A stretch of 64,000 bases of DNA from Pyrenophora tritici-repentis (taxonomy: Eukaryota > Ascomycota > Dothideomycetes > Pleosporales > Pleosporaceae). The translations under genes and the position numbers were made by a program. Positions 30,955 through 42,124 of this stretch are shown here, one piece after another (within the stretch, counting starts at the first letter, position 1; every line of letters starts with the position of its first letter). The notes under the pieces are model-generated. The model was not told where the DNA came from. It worked only from the letters and a program-made list of their open reading frames with translations, and made no database searches. The DNA lies in contig NC_089390.1 of the NCBI RefSeq assembly GCF_003171515.1, forward strand, positions 1,178,001 to 1,242,000, given 5' to 3'.

Positions 30955-31734
30955 TGTGGTGCCGATGTTGTGGAGAAGGCGGCGGTGAGGTAGGCACCCG
31001 GTGGTCGATGGATGGGCACCTAATGTGGTCGCGTGCACCCGGTTTGCGACGGCGGCGTCTTGCTTTCCCCGATCGTGATATTTGAAGCGTGCAACGGTAC
31101 CTAGCGATCGCGCATAACAACAGAGGCAGATGCGTGGAAGGAATAAAGGAAGATTAAGGAAAGTCGAGCTAACCCGGCCAAGATGCAGGACCGGAAGTAT
31201 GATTGACGTCGTTGGATGCAGCTGCGGCACGCTAACGCCACGTGCGTCAGTCGGAGTCCCACAGTTGAGCTCAACACCAAGACTCTATCGCGAACATGCC
31301 ATTTGCACTAGAGAGGTGTTGGCTCAGAGACATTGACAACTTAAGATATCTTCGTTCTTGCTTCCCAAACACTTCCCTTGCCAAAGTCATGCCGTACCCA
31401 GAAAACGCAAATGCATCCATGGGGCTCTCATTGTCCATTCCATACTTTAACTTGGAAATTCTCATTTAACAGACCCTCCCATCTCACTTGCCCATGTGTC
31501 TTCTTTTGCAGAAAGTCGACATGAGCGTTTGTTCTATCACTTCCCCTCTGAGTGCACGCTCCATCCCCGTGGGAACCCCAAGTGAAGTACGATTCTACAC
31601 TATTCTCCTTTGACTTTACTTCGCCTGGTCACTGCTTGTGATAAAAGGCCAAGTACATTTACGACAAGTGTTTCAACTCCTTCTTCTAACATTTGCTCAA
31701 CAGCCTTTACCCGCGATTCATCACACTGGCCACT
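30955..31734. other. Divergent promoter region between VAM7-like and F-box/ankyrin genes
   Basis: 780 nt between the two start codons. A pyrimidine-rich stretch precedes the F-box gene. No other feature is supported. Confidence 0.4.
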
Positions 31735-33116
31735 ATGGAGCTTCTTGACATGCCGCCGGAGATCTTTCAACGTGTCGTCAAGGCGTAAGTCAGAACAAAT
31801 GGTATCGTCGAGGCTTGGAAAATCAGAACAACATGCAGTGAGTATCGATACGTTGCTTTACACGGGCACTTCCTGACTTGATCACAGAGACATTCCGAGA
31901 TTACATTGACTACGAGGTCTTCTCCACGCCGAAGCTCAACGGCTACCTCAAGAAAACAGCCTGCCGCACCATCCTGAAGAAAAACCTCGCGAAGTTTCTC
32001 TATCTCCGCAGCAACAAACTCAACGGCTTCATCCGTGACTTGGTGCCTAACTTTATCCGAGACGTCATGCAGAGAGCGGGACCATGGGTCCACGACGACA
32101 AGGCGAAAGCAGCCCTGAGGAAGGTGCTTTGCGAGCTTTACGTCAAGACTGACAGATATGCATATGCTTGCATCGTGCAAGATGTCCGCTCGGGGCGCTA
32201 CCAGCATCACCTGCAAGACATTCAGGCCACCAAGGCCATTAATCTGGTCGCTGCTGCAGCCGCGGCGGGTAGCCTTGATTGGCTTCGGGGCCTCGCAAAC
32301 CATGACCATCGACTTCTATGGCTTCATTCTCCTACCTTTGGGTATCCAATCGTTGCTGCTGCATACGCTGGTCAATTCAAAGTCGCCAAGGCACTTGCAG
32401 AACAAGCAGTCACAAGCCAAGGCTTAAGCATCACCACCTCAGCAACTGCCGAACACATTTCGTTCAGAAAAGCAATCTGCACAAGCATCGAACTTGGGCA
32501 TGAAGAAATGGCCACGGTCCTCATTCAGAAGTACGGCGAAGCATTTGGTCCAGCTTCGGAAACATGCATGCAGGAATGGCTGCAATGCTCTGTGTCCACT
32601 CGCAACACAGCCATCACCCGCCTTCTTTCACAAATCCCCACTCATGCAGGAATTGACATCTTCTACACTGCGTTTGAGGGCAGCTGTAGACTTGGAGACC
32701 CAGACCTCATTCGCATCTTCTTTGAAGAGGGCCGTCTGGAAATTAACGGCATCTCCTCGCACAGCTACCCCCTTATCATAGCCTCCGAGGTGTCACACGC
32801 GTCGACAGTTCCAGTTGAAGTGCTCCTCTCCCTGGGCGCATATTCAGACGGGCCTACATATCGTGGGTGCTTTAAACGTCCCCTGGAGGCGGCGCTGCGA
32901 TTTAGGCATGGTAGAGTTGCCTCTCTCCTTCTTAAACCCGGCGCCAACATCCACCTCATCTCCAAATCATGCTGGAAGCTGTATATGAAGCAGTGGAGCG
33001 GCATGGAGGAGGTTACCGAAGCGCTGAATCGCTCGTTAAGGGAATCTCAGAAGCCGAGGCCTCTGTGCGGCAAACTCTTTGTCTGTAGTAATACAGAAGA
33101 AGAAGATGAGCAGTAG
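31735..33116 (+). CDS. F-box/ankyrin-like protein gene with an in-frame TAA at codon 18 (possibly spliced out)
   Basis: From ATG 31735 the sequence encodes an F-box start (MELLDMPPEIFQRVVKA), then TAA at 31786-31788, then continues in the same frame as VRTNGIVEAWKIRTTC. This is the natural second half of the F-box, so a Tyr-like codon seems to have become a stop. A normal 50-nt intron follows (31838-31887; GTGAGT donor, CTGAC branch, CACAG acceptor), and the last exon 31888-33116 encodes KTFRDYIDYEVFSTPKLNGY and about 400 residues with degenerate ankyrin-like repeats (GYPIVAAAYAGQFKVAKAL, IELGHEEMATVLIQKYG, RHGRVASLLLKPGANIHL). The stop lies inside GTAAGT. Splicing 31785-31826 (42 nt, ending ATCAG) would remove the stop and keep frame at the cost of 14 residues. 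Either the gene is null or a new intron rescues it. The substrate-adaptor role is inferred. Confidence 0.65.
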
Positions 33117-33436
33117 AAAGGAATTTCTGAGCGTGGCAGATGTATTTTCTTTTCCTTCCACGTCATTCGGTGGGTTGTATGCGAATCATACCCCTAGCTC
33201 AAGGAGCAAGTCCATCTCTCTACCAAACACCCGTTAGGGTCACTCTTGTCAATCGATATACAACTCACTGTCGCTTCACAGCTTGCGCGCTCAAAACAAC
33301 ACGATGTATCCTTTCGGATACTCTGCTCGGGCAGACTTGCCCCGGCTGGGGATTGCGTACTTGCATGCGGCAAGTAGCCAATTCTTTCAATTCTAGACTA
33401 CATTTGGACTTTTCCAAGGTATAGTAATTGGCTATT
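33117..33436. other. Convergent 3' flanks
   Basis: Tail-to-tail spacer between the F-box/ankyrin-like gene and the AA9 gene. No gene seen. Confidence 0.5.
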
Positions 33437-34228
33437 TCATTGGTTGGGCTGCCGTATCGGCATAGCGTACTCCCAAAGCTTCGGCCCTGGGATCTTATAT
33501 CCAGCAATCTTCTTATGTACATCCACCAATATACCCTCATCTTTCATGCCATACAGCTTGTTTCCTAGCATCCCGTCTACCAAGCTCTTCGTCGTGATGT
33601 TCCTTTGAGATACACGGAGATTCACACACTGCGGGTATGCCTGTGCACCGTCCAATTGCTGTGCGGTGTGTAGCGCAATAATCTCGTGTCGCATGACGTA
33701 ATTTCCGGGTTTGAGTACCGGTGGTATCATGGCAGTCCAGGTGAAGTTGTTTGCTATGAGCACGTCCGTCGCCCATGTTCCACCCAGATTCATTATCTTC
33801 CAGCCTGTGCTATTTAGCCAAGCGACCTCGTCAATTTTGACCCATTCAAGCTCCTCTTGTGCATGTGTACAACTCCCATTACACGCGGCGAGATATGTGA
33901 GGACCGGCCCGACGTGTGATTTTGGCCATTCGTTCCAATGTAGGTTTAACGTGTCGCCTGCCGTGGTGTTGATATGAAGCGCGCCTGGCACAGCATTGTA
34001 GTGGCATGTGATATTGGTGGTATTGAACTGCGAGGGAGGAACGTAGATGTTGCCTAGGTTTGCGGCGGACCAAGCTGCGAGTGGGGACGGTGGGATGAGT
34101 GACGACGATGACTCTGGGTCCCAGCCTTCGTATACATCACCGGAAGATGACGTAATTCGAGAAACTCGGCCGTGTGCGGAGGTGATATCCATCAGCCAAA
34201 CCAGTACCGCAAAGGTCAATAGCTGCAT
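33437..34228 (-). CDS. AA9 lytic polysaccharide monooxygenase, secreted
   Basis: An intronless frame of 263 residues. A signal peptide (MQLLTFAVLVWLMDITSA) ends exactly before His19, which becomes the N-terminal residue HGRVSRI needed for the copper histidine brace. The second brace His is in KSHVGPVLTYLAAC (His105). The buried Gln/Tyr-bearing block is GAQAYPQCVNLRVS, after MRHEIIALHTAQ. Cysteines in NITCHYN and AYPQCVN and in CNGSC fit AA9 disulfides. N-glycosylation sequons are frequent. No carbohydrate-binding module or linker is present. AA9 enzymes oxidatively cleave cellulose or related beta-glucans using an external electron donor; a DOMON-b561 gene in this window is one conceivable partner type, but no linkage is shown. 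It is transcribed divergently from the glycosidase at 35213. Confidence 0.93.
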   Translation of the reverse strand: MQLLTFAVLVWLMDITSAHGRVSRITSSSGDVYEGWDPESSSSLIPPSPLAAWSAANLGNIYVPPSQFNTTNITCHYNAVPGALHINTTAGDTLNLHWNEWPKSHVGPVLTYLAACNGSCTHAQEELEWVKIDEVAWLNSTGWKIMNLGGTWATDVLIANNFTWTAMIPPVLKPGNYVMRHEIIALHTAQQLDGAQAYPQCVNLRVSQRNITTKSLVDGMLGNKLYGMKDEGILVDVHKKIAGYKIPGPKLWEYAMPIRQPNQ

Positions 34229-35212
34229 TGTCGGATGAGAATACCTGTGCGGCAATCGCCTAGGGAGCGCGACGAAGACTTTATAATCAATTCCATCGCT
34301 TTTGAACAGGGTATACAGGTCCGGTATTGCGCTTTGAAGTTTTCGTGTCCATATGTTTCCAAGATATTACCCCAGATTTGATCAGGATGTTTCATATCGG
34401 AAGCCACATTTGATTGGCTGCTTTGAGCGACGTGCGTAGGACGTACATTATCGTTCCAGGTTCTCATATTGGCATGACTCCCGAATAAATGCCGTAAGCT
34501 AGAAGGCTTTAGAAGGTTGGTCGGGCGGGCACTTGAGGAGTCTTTACGAGGGCGTTCAGTGCTGTGGGCTTACCGCCGACACGGGACGATGTCTACTCTT
34601 GTTATTCCCACGTGCTCTGCCAAATAGGTGCATGAGAGCTGATCATCTCATCGTCATTTTCTTATCATACACCATGGGCCGAGGAGTGGCGATAATATCA
34701 GGCCTGCTGTAGTCTACTGTAATGGTGGAAGCTGGGAGGACGGGAGTATGTGGAGGTGCCCAGGTGACGTCAACATTGCCATCCGGGAATAGAAAATCGA
34801 CCGACTTGCATCACACCGAGACTTGCAGCTTGTCCGTTTTGGCTACCATGGAAAACACAAGCCGTGGATGCAATGCGGGGTAGGTAGTGACTTAAGAGCG
34901 TAGACGTACGTACCCTCAAGTTCACTAAGTTCCAAACCGTCTTAGCGTATCTCTAGTACGATCACAGGGCCTTACCGAGGTTGTATGAGCAGGGTGGCCG
35001 TTAGGACAATCGTGAGTAGCGTTTTGACTACTGCTAGTCGTCGTTCGGACTGTATATCACCTGTCCACTTTACCTGTCTACTCCCACCCCGACTTTTCTC
35101 CACACTCTGAAACATCGTGTGACTTCCTAGCTAAGCAGGTAAGTAACAATCGACCCATAAGAACGTCTATGCCCTACCAGGATACTCAACTAACCCGTCG
35201 CTTAGAATTGCC
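34229..35212. promoter_or_regulatory. Divergent promoter region of AA9 LPMO and six-hairpin glycosidase genes
   Basis: 984 nt separate the two start codons of secreted carbohydrate-active proteins. A GCGGGG matching the CreA/Cre1 consensus SYGGRG lies near 34876. Just before the glycosidase ATG, a CAACTAACCCGTCGCTTAG string looks like a branch point plus acceptor, so a 5' UTR intron is possible. No coding frame is supported. Confidence 0.4.
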
Positions 35213-37458
35213 ATGGTACCTATTTCAGTCCTTGCTCCAGCTGCTTTGGTAGCTGGTGTAGTAGCTTTTCCCGAAGGGAGGCAGTACGCGGTATCACCTA
35301 GCTCAGCACCATCCTTTTCAACTACCGCTTGCTCCGAAGCTGCCTCGACACTACACCTAGAGGATGGCCCATATGACAATCATTTTTACTCAGACTGCCA
35401 CACCAGCGTCCATGTCATTGTTACTAGCCCTCTGCCGAATAGCAACCTCACTGCCATTCAACCACGTCTCCTTATCGCGTGGCCCGCTGGCAACAGCGGT
35501 ACTCTGGCGTTCTTCGCTCCGGAGAATGGCCGAGCCGGTTCTCTCAGTATGAAACTTGAAGGTTCGGGTGATGATGGGCAAGTATTACAAGCGTTGAACG
35601 CAGCGGATTATGTTGGCATCTCTGGGAGAATCACCTTCAATAACTCTGCCATACTGACTGTGCCAGTCCTGGGCAGTATTCGGAGTATCCGCGACTTGAC
35701 TGAGGGCGGCAAGATCAGCCAAGACTTCCAAAACAGCTTCAGGTTGGATCTTCAAGACGGGCGAGGCTCGATCAATCGTACGTGGTTTGACGGTGTTACG
35801 ACTATGACGCTCAAGTTTACTCCGCTGGATGGCACCCAAGCTATAGTCCTCGACCACGATGCAGAATCTCCGTTGATCTTTGGAGCTGGCACCTACAGAT
35901 TTGAAGCTTCCTTCAACTACCCGCAGCTCGAGCAGCTCAGTCCGGTCAACGTACTGGATAGTGCAGCCTCCGAATTGATTCGTGAGAACCCAGACCAGAC
36001 AACTTCACTGTCTTTCCTTTCATACTCGGACAAGCTACTTGCCGGTACATGGCGCTTCTTGACCTACTTCGGCCGCGATAGCATGCTCACACTACTCCTG
36101 ATGCAGCCAGTGCTGAGTGAAGCTTCCATTGAGGCTGTAATCGGAGCTGTGGTGGAGAGGATCAACCGTACCGACGGAACCGTCTGCCATGAGGAAGTCT
36201 TGGGGGATTATTCCCATTGGCTGAACCTGAAGATCGGAGTCAACTCTAGCGCGCCATCATGCGACTACAAAATGATCGACACCGACTTCTTTCTCCCCAT
36301 CGTTATGAAGAGCTACTTTGTTGATATGGACTCGGGCAAGAAGCGTTCGGATACTTTCTTCAACAAGACTGCCACGTTCCTCGCTGAAAACAACGGCCTT
36401 AAGTATTCTCAGTTGGCTCAACTTACTGCCGAGAGAATCATGCGCAATGCTGCACCGTTTGTCAAGAGCCAGGTAGAGGAAAATCTTATCCGTCTCAACG
36501 CTGACGTCCCAGTCGGCGAATGGCGTGATTCAACCAACGGTCTTGGTGGCGGTCGCATCCCATACGGTGTGAATACAGCACTCGTACCTGCAGGGCTGCG
36601 AGCCATTGCTAGTCTCAGCAAAGTTGGATTCTTTTCAGACCACCCAGACTGGAGCACAGTTGCTGACCAGTACGCGCAAGTTTGGGAAGATGAGACGCTG
36701 CGCTTCTTTAAAGTCACTGTGCCAGAAGCTCAAGCCAAGTCTCTGGTTCAGGACTACGTCTCTAGCGCCAACCTGGGTGTCCCTTCCCACATCGACAAGA
36801 TCGCCGGCGACGTTTCCTACTATGGTGTTGCCCTCAACGGCACCCTAAACACGCCAATCGTTCCCGTCATGAACACTGACGACTGCTTCCGACACTTCCT
36901 GCTGAACACCACAAATGAGACTCAGCTTACCGCATACCTCAGCCAGACCGCTGATCATATCCTGCAGCCGTTCCCGGTCGGCCTTTTGAGTGATATTGGA
37001 TTGTTTGTGGCTAACCCTGCATACTCTGGAAACTCGAGCCTCGCTGGCAACTTCTCACAGGCTGACTACCATGGCACTGTAGTGTGGAGCTGGCAGCTTG
37101 CTATGATGGGTGCGGGACTGGCGCGTCAACTCGACCGCTGTAACTCAGACCATATCCCAGGTAAGTCATGTTTCACAGCCTCTGCTGTGTTTTGTAAGAC
37201 ATTCTGATCGATAACTAACACATGACAGATTTTTGCAAAGACACCACAGTCCACAGTAATGTAGTCTCCGCATATAACCAGCTATGGTCTTCCATTGACG
37301 CCAACCGCGACCAATTGAGCCATGAGGTGTGGAGCTGGACCTATGATAACGGGTTCAAAGTTACTCAGCTGGGTGATTTGACAGCGACTGAGAGCAACAT
37401 CCGACAGCTTTGGAGCTTGACGTTCCTCGCTGTCAAGAAGGAGGATTTTGGCGCGTGA
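35213..37458 (+). CDS. Secreted six-hairpin glycosidase, glycogen-debranching-like
   Basis: Two exons, 35213-37160 and 37229-37458, with a 68-nt intron (GTAAGT donor, ATGACAG acceptor), give 725 residues. The product has an N-terminal signal peptide (MVPISVLAPAALVAGVVA). The N-terminal about 270 residues are beta-rich. The catalytic (alpha/alpha)6-type part includes GTWRFLTYFGRDSMLTLLLM, INRTDGTVCHEEVLGDYSHW, YKMIDTDFFLPIVMKSY, GEWRDSTNGLGGGRIPYGVN, YHGTVVWSWQLAMMGAGL and a terminal VWSWTYDNGF. The FGRDS and GEWRDS-type blocks recall the amylo-alpha-1,6-glucosidase (GH133-like) half of glycogen debranching enzymes, but here as an extracellular protein with many N-glycosylation sites. Substrate (alpha-glucan or other) is inference. 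A secreted partner AA9 gene lies divergently upstream. Confidence 0.85.
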
Positions 37459-37752
37459 ATGATGAGACTACTTGGGTATCAGAGATGGTGAATGCAATGC
37501 TCATAAAGTTAGTGATTGGGGGAAAACCAAGTGAATCAACATAGAGCCCCGCGGGTACAGTGCTTTCGCCTAGGCACCAGGTGCTAGCGCACTGCCTCCC
37601 CCATACTTAAATTTCCCTGTTCAATTTTTCTTGTACAGTAAAAGTTGCAACTCTTGATCGGGACAACTGTCAACTACTAGCTACCAGTAAAGTCAGCAAC
37701 AAATCTTCACGACATTGAAACAAGACAATCCGAGTCCCTCTACTCTGCAACC

Positions 37753-38877
37753 ATGTCCACGGTTGTAGCGACCAACACCCTACCCATCAACACCGAGTCT
37801 TCGGTCATCTTCTCGACTTTCGACCAGTGTGAGATCAAAGAGATCTACACATATGAAGGAGGCAGTACAGTCGCTTGGGTAGTCTTTGAGACTCCTGAAG
37901 CCGCCCAGAAGTTTGCTGACGAATGCGACGGTTACCCTTTTGGAGGGACCGATCAGAAGATGTATACAAACATGAGCACCCACGCGGACATTGCAGACGA
38001 AGCCACGAACCTCTTATCGAAGTTCCTTGATGAGCGCGATAACCAGGTCGAGTCACATACTGTCAAGATCACAGGTCTTCCTCAGAACCAGACTATTCGG
38101 AACTTGAACGAACTGTGTCAGTCCTTCGACGATGCGCACTTCCACTGGGAGCAATACAGTTCATTCATTGACAACTACCCCGAACCGACCCAGATGCTAG
38201 AGTTCGATTCTCCAGAGCCTGGTATTGGTCTTGTGCGGGTTGCAGAGCCACACATGGCAGTGGATATTGTTTTGCAAACTGCGGGTACCTATTGGAAGAA
38301 CGCGACCATCAATGCCAAGTGTGTTCCGGATTTGGAGATGGACCAAATGCTCGTCAAGAAGCCTGCATGTGAGGCCAAGGGCGTTGAGCTTTTCGTAACT
38401 GGTCTTTGGCCTAATACCTCCTCCACAGAGGTTCTCAGATTCTTCAAGGACTATCCCATCCGCGACATCAACATGCCACCAGGTGGTAAGCATTTCTGCT
38501 TCATCTTGGTCGCCCAGGACGATGTAGACAAGATTCTCGCGCGTTTTGCTGGAGGGGTTTGGTGCCAGGGCCGTATGCTCAGGGCTAGGCTTTTGGGGAA
38601 GAAGACTCGTACCGTAAAGAAGCCCGTACTTCATACTGAAGAAGACATAGCACAGAAGCCTATGACGGAGCTTACGGTTTCCAACCTACCATATGAGGTA
38701 TCCGAGTCGAGTATTCGCATCGCTTTCCAAGGCTTCACGGTATGCAAGGTTGATCTCAAGAAAATTTACGCTTCTGTGGTTATTGCGACGGATGAAGTAG
38801 GTCGGGCCATGAAGACGCTGCCTGGAAGGTGGGTTGGTGGTCGGAAGATGAATGTCAAGGTTGAACATTCATTGTGA
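37753..38877 (+). CDS. RRM-repeat RNA-binding protein (divergent)
   Basis: An intronless frame of 374 residues. At least three RRM-like units can be traced: an incomplete one at the N-terminus (STVAWVVFETPEAAQKFADE), one near residues 98-190 (SHTVKITGLPQNQTIRNLNE), one near 208-280 (GVELFVTGLWPNTSSTEVLR, then FCFILVAQDDVDKILARFAG), and a last one from about residue 302 (MTELTVSNLPYEVSESSIRI) to the end. RNP motifs are degenerate, with few aromatic residues, so RNA affinity may be weak or the domains may bind proteins. No localisation signal is evident. Function unknown; the intact frame and regular domain spacing argue for a real gene. Confidence 0.85.
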   Translation: MSTVVATNTLPINTESSVIFSTFDQCEIKEIYTYEGGSTVAWVVFETPEAAQKFADECDGYPFGGTDQKMYTNMSTHADIADEATNLLSKFLDERDNQVESHTVKITGLPQNQTIRNLNELCQSFDDAHFHWEQYSSFIDNYPEPTQMLEFDSPEPGIGLVRVAEPHMAVDIVLQTAGTYWKNATINAKCVPDLEMDQMLVKKPACEAKGVELFVTGLWPNTSSTEVLRFFKDYPIRDINMPPGGKHFCFILVAQDDVDKILARFAGGVWCQGRMLRARLLGKKTRTVKKPVLHTEEDIAQKPMTELTVSNLPYEVSESSIRIAFQGFTVCKVDLKKIYASVVIATDEVGRAMKTLPGRWVGGRKMNVKVEHSL

Positions 38878-40135
38878 CCGGGTTTTGTGGGGGTCTTGAC
38901 TGCATATAATTATGCGTCAGAATATGGGTATATGTAACCAGAGGTTCGGTCTCCGTTGCATATTGTAGGCGGTATTTCCGGATGTTGCATGTTTGTTAAT
39001 GTTTGAGGGCCGTCAGGCTGTGTCTTAGTCAGTCTAAGGATAATTGTAGTAGCAATGCCCAAACACATACATCAGTCTCATATGCATAATTTGACACAAG
39101 CCTCTTAAGTGAGTCCAGATGTCTTGGAAATGGCATGGACATGACCCTCGTCTGAACGGTGAGTCGTGAAGAGGTGCGGGAATAATTGCCGTTGGAGATG
39201 ACAGGCACGCTAAGATCTGGTGATAACCGATACGGAAGGAAGATCGAGCAACTGCTCCCTGCCGTTCGTGCAGATCCCTCACTAAACACGGGAAACACTT
39301 GCTTTTTCTTCCAACCCGGTGACACCCTGCTTCCCCACCCCGTTCTCGAAACATGTGTCTCGCATCGAGACCCCGCATATTCGTCTCTTCGTACAAGAGA
39401 CCTGAATCTCAATTTATCCGATACATATAGTACCAAGATACCATGATGTCACGACTGACTCGAGTTCCGACGATTATGCTTCTTTCTCACTTGGGGGCGC
39501 ATGAATCACGATGCTTTTCCTGCTTCTTATCGAGTTTATGCTATTGCGGTTCCACGGCATCTTTGCAAAGCAGTCGCCTTCGCTTGCGGAGGCAGAGCCG
39601 CTAGGGACGACATGAAGATGTCCGTTTTCTATTATATTCGTCGAAGTATGCAGCGCGAAGCATCATGTAGTTACCAATGGCCTTGGCACGTTGAGTTCCA
39701 CAACATCAAGCCATCTTTCTTTTGCTATTGCTATATTGCTTCAGCACACCATGATGCCTGCACAATCTTGTCATGCTTCATCGATTGCAACGTGCCCCTA
39801 GAAGACATCCAGCAAAACTACACCCTACGGTTAAATGAACTTTCTCGATCTGCAAGATGCAGATCGAGCATCTCCACAAAGTACCCCCGCATATCGTTGG
39901 AAGGGCCTTGGCGAATCATGGTCTCGTGAACAGTGTAAAGGCGTTCAGGCGAGACGGTATTGGCGATTAGTTTATGTCACTAAGATACAAGTGCAGTGAA
40001 ACAGCCACCTTGTGATGTGTTGGGACTTGCGCATTCCGGAATTGAGCCTCGGCTTGGCGGGCAGACTACAAAGTGTTGAGTTGCCGGGAGAAGCAAATGC
40101 CAGTCGCTTGGTTCTTCCCATCAGAGACTGTCATT
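38878..40135. other. Intergenic region, no supported gene
   Basis: 1.26 kb between the RRM and tannase genes. Frames at 39029-39436 (-) and 39501-39929 (+) are open but lack any recognisable content. An 11-bp inverted repeat is listed separately. Confidence 0.4.
39844..39868. repeat. Perfect 11-bp inverted repeat with 3-nt loop
   Basis: CTCGATCTGCA, AGA, TGCAGATCGAG forms a perfect hairpin. It lies far from both flanking genes; there is no following T-run. Role unknown. Confidence 0.8.
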
Positions 40136-41958
40136 ATGTGCGCAATTAAGCGGATGCTGGTCATTTGGCTACTCGCACTGCTTCACGTCACTGTCGCATC
40201 GCCCAGTTTCGAGCAAAAGTGCCTTGCCTTTAGACGCGATAACCGGACCATAGGAGCTAAGCTTAACGTCCTCCAGTATGTTGCTGCAGGTACAAACCTA
40301 ACCTTTCCGGATAATGATGCAAGCTGTGCTCGTGCGAGTCAAAAGGTGTCGGTAGACTTCTGTCGCATAACGCTTGAGATCAAGACATCCAGGATATCAA
40401 ACATATCATTTGAGGCATGGTTTCCGGAGAATTGGTCGGGTCGCTTCCTGGCCACAGGGAATGGAGGTATTGATGGGTGTGAGTATTCAACTTCTGAACA
40501 AGCGAATGGAGGAATGTTTACTGACTGAAATAGGCATCAAGTACGAAGACCTTGCATATGGCGCACTGAACGGCTTCGCTACGGTGGGTGCAAACAACGG
40601 GCACAACGGCACAGGGGGAGCAGCCTTCCTTAACAACCCTCAGATGGTAGTTGACTTTGCCTATCGATCGTAAGCAGCATTGCTATTCATGCATCTTTCC
40701 ATACTAACCACTACTCAGACTCCACAAGACAGTGGAAACAGGAAAAGCACTATCCCAACAGTTCTATCAATCAAACTATACCAAATCTTACTACCTGGGC
40801 TGCTCTCTAGGCGGACGTCAGGGTGTCAGTAGTGCAGAGAAGTTTCCCAAAGACTTCGACGGCATCGTTGCAGGCGCCCCAGGCGTCGATTTCAATAGCC
40901 TTTACGCCTGGCGTGCCCACTTCTTCAGCATCATCGGTCCAAAGGCTAGTCCAAACTTCATCCCTGCCACAGCATGGAGAGGTTGGATCCACGACGAAGT
41001 CCTGCGCCAATGCGACACCATTGACAAGGTCAAAGACGGCATAATCGAAGACCCAAGTCTCTGCAACTTCGACCCTTCAACTCTACTATGTGACCGTAAC
41101 AAAACAAGCCAGTGTCTGAACCAGCAACAAGTTCAGCAGCTCCAAACAATCTTCAGCCCTTATACGTACGAGAACGGCGACTTGATCTATCCAGCCATGC
41201 AACCCGGCAGCGAGATTCACGCCGTAGACCGTCTCTACGATGGCACACCCTTCGGGCCTTCAAACGACTGGTTCAAATACGTCGTCTACAACGAACCCTC
41301 CTGGAACGCGTCGACATTCGACCTCGACGACGTACGCGCAGCGCAAACGCTCAATCCAGGCGATATCCGCACATTCCCGTCTTCGCTGTCGGGGTTCAGA
41401 GACCGCGGCGCCAAGCTGCTCATGTATCATGGTCAGCAGGATAACCAGATTAGCTCCTTCAACACGCCTCGCTTTTACGAGCACTTGCGCGGTAATGCAA
41501 GTTATGCAGCCATGGATGAATGGGTGCGCTTCTTTAGGATTTCAGGCATGTTTCACTGTAGCACAGGGCCTGGCGCGTGGGTACTGGGTCAAGGCGGGGA
41601 GGCATCGCAGGCGGGGATCGCGTTTGACCCCCAGCACAATGTTCTCAGTGCCATGGTTAATTGGGTGGAGAAGGGTGTTGCGCCAGAGTACATTGAGGGG
41701 ACAAAGTTTGTGAATGACACCGTGAGTGGCGGGGTGGACTTTACGAAGAGACACTGCAAGTATCCGGCCCGGAATGTGTTTATTGGTGGAGATGATAAGC
41801 TGCCCGGGAGCTGGGAATGTCAAGTGCCGAACACGACGGTGGCATCGAAGACAATGACGACCATAACGTCCGGCGGAGCTCTATTATCGGCAGGTTGGAG
41901 CTTGCTTTCCTTCAACTTCTCTCTAGTATGCTTGTCGACGCTATTAGTGTTTACGTAA
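40136..41958 (+). CDS. Tannase/feruloyl esterase family protein, secreted, possible GPI tail
   Basis: Three exons, 40136-40478, 40534-40669 and 40719-41958 (introns 55 and 49 nt), give 572 residues. After a signal peptide (MCAIKRMLVIWLLALLHVTVA) the mature protein has the family blocks GRFLATGNGGIDGC, GFATVGANNGHNGTGG, SYYLGCSLGGRQG (nucleophile Ser189 next to Cys188), FDGIVAGAPGVDF, YHGQQDNQISS (Asp) and MFHCSTGPGAW (His next to Cys). This is the CS-D-HC arrangement in which a disulfide links the residues beside Ser and His. Such esterases hydrolyse gallate or feruloyl esters in plant material. Unusually the C-terminus ends in a Ser/Thr-rich stretch and a hydrophobic tail (WSLLSFNFSLVCLSTLLVFT), like a GPI-attachment signal. 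A start at the next Met, 40154, is also possible. Confidence 0.92.
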
Positions 41959-42124
41959 CGAGTTTCCAACACCTTGGTGTTGAGGACCTTTTTAATTTAC
42001 CAGTACCGAGCACTAGAGAGATGATTCAGATGGAACAATATATTGGGCGGTCGAATGATTTGATTCACATCTTATTTAGATTTTGCAAATCGATTCGCAG
42101 CTTCAGCCAGGGTACTCTACACAT

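Noticed and set aside
34500..35100. Possible transposon or RIP-affected tract in the LPMO/glycosidase promoter region
   Set aside because: Base composition is ordinary and no terminal or internal repeats were found.
39501..39929. 142-codon plus-strand frame
   Set aside because: Composition is erratic (many Cys, His and Arg without pattern) and the frame contains the perfect hairpin; no homology recognised.
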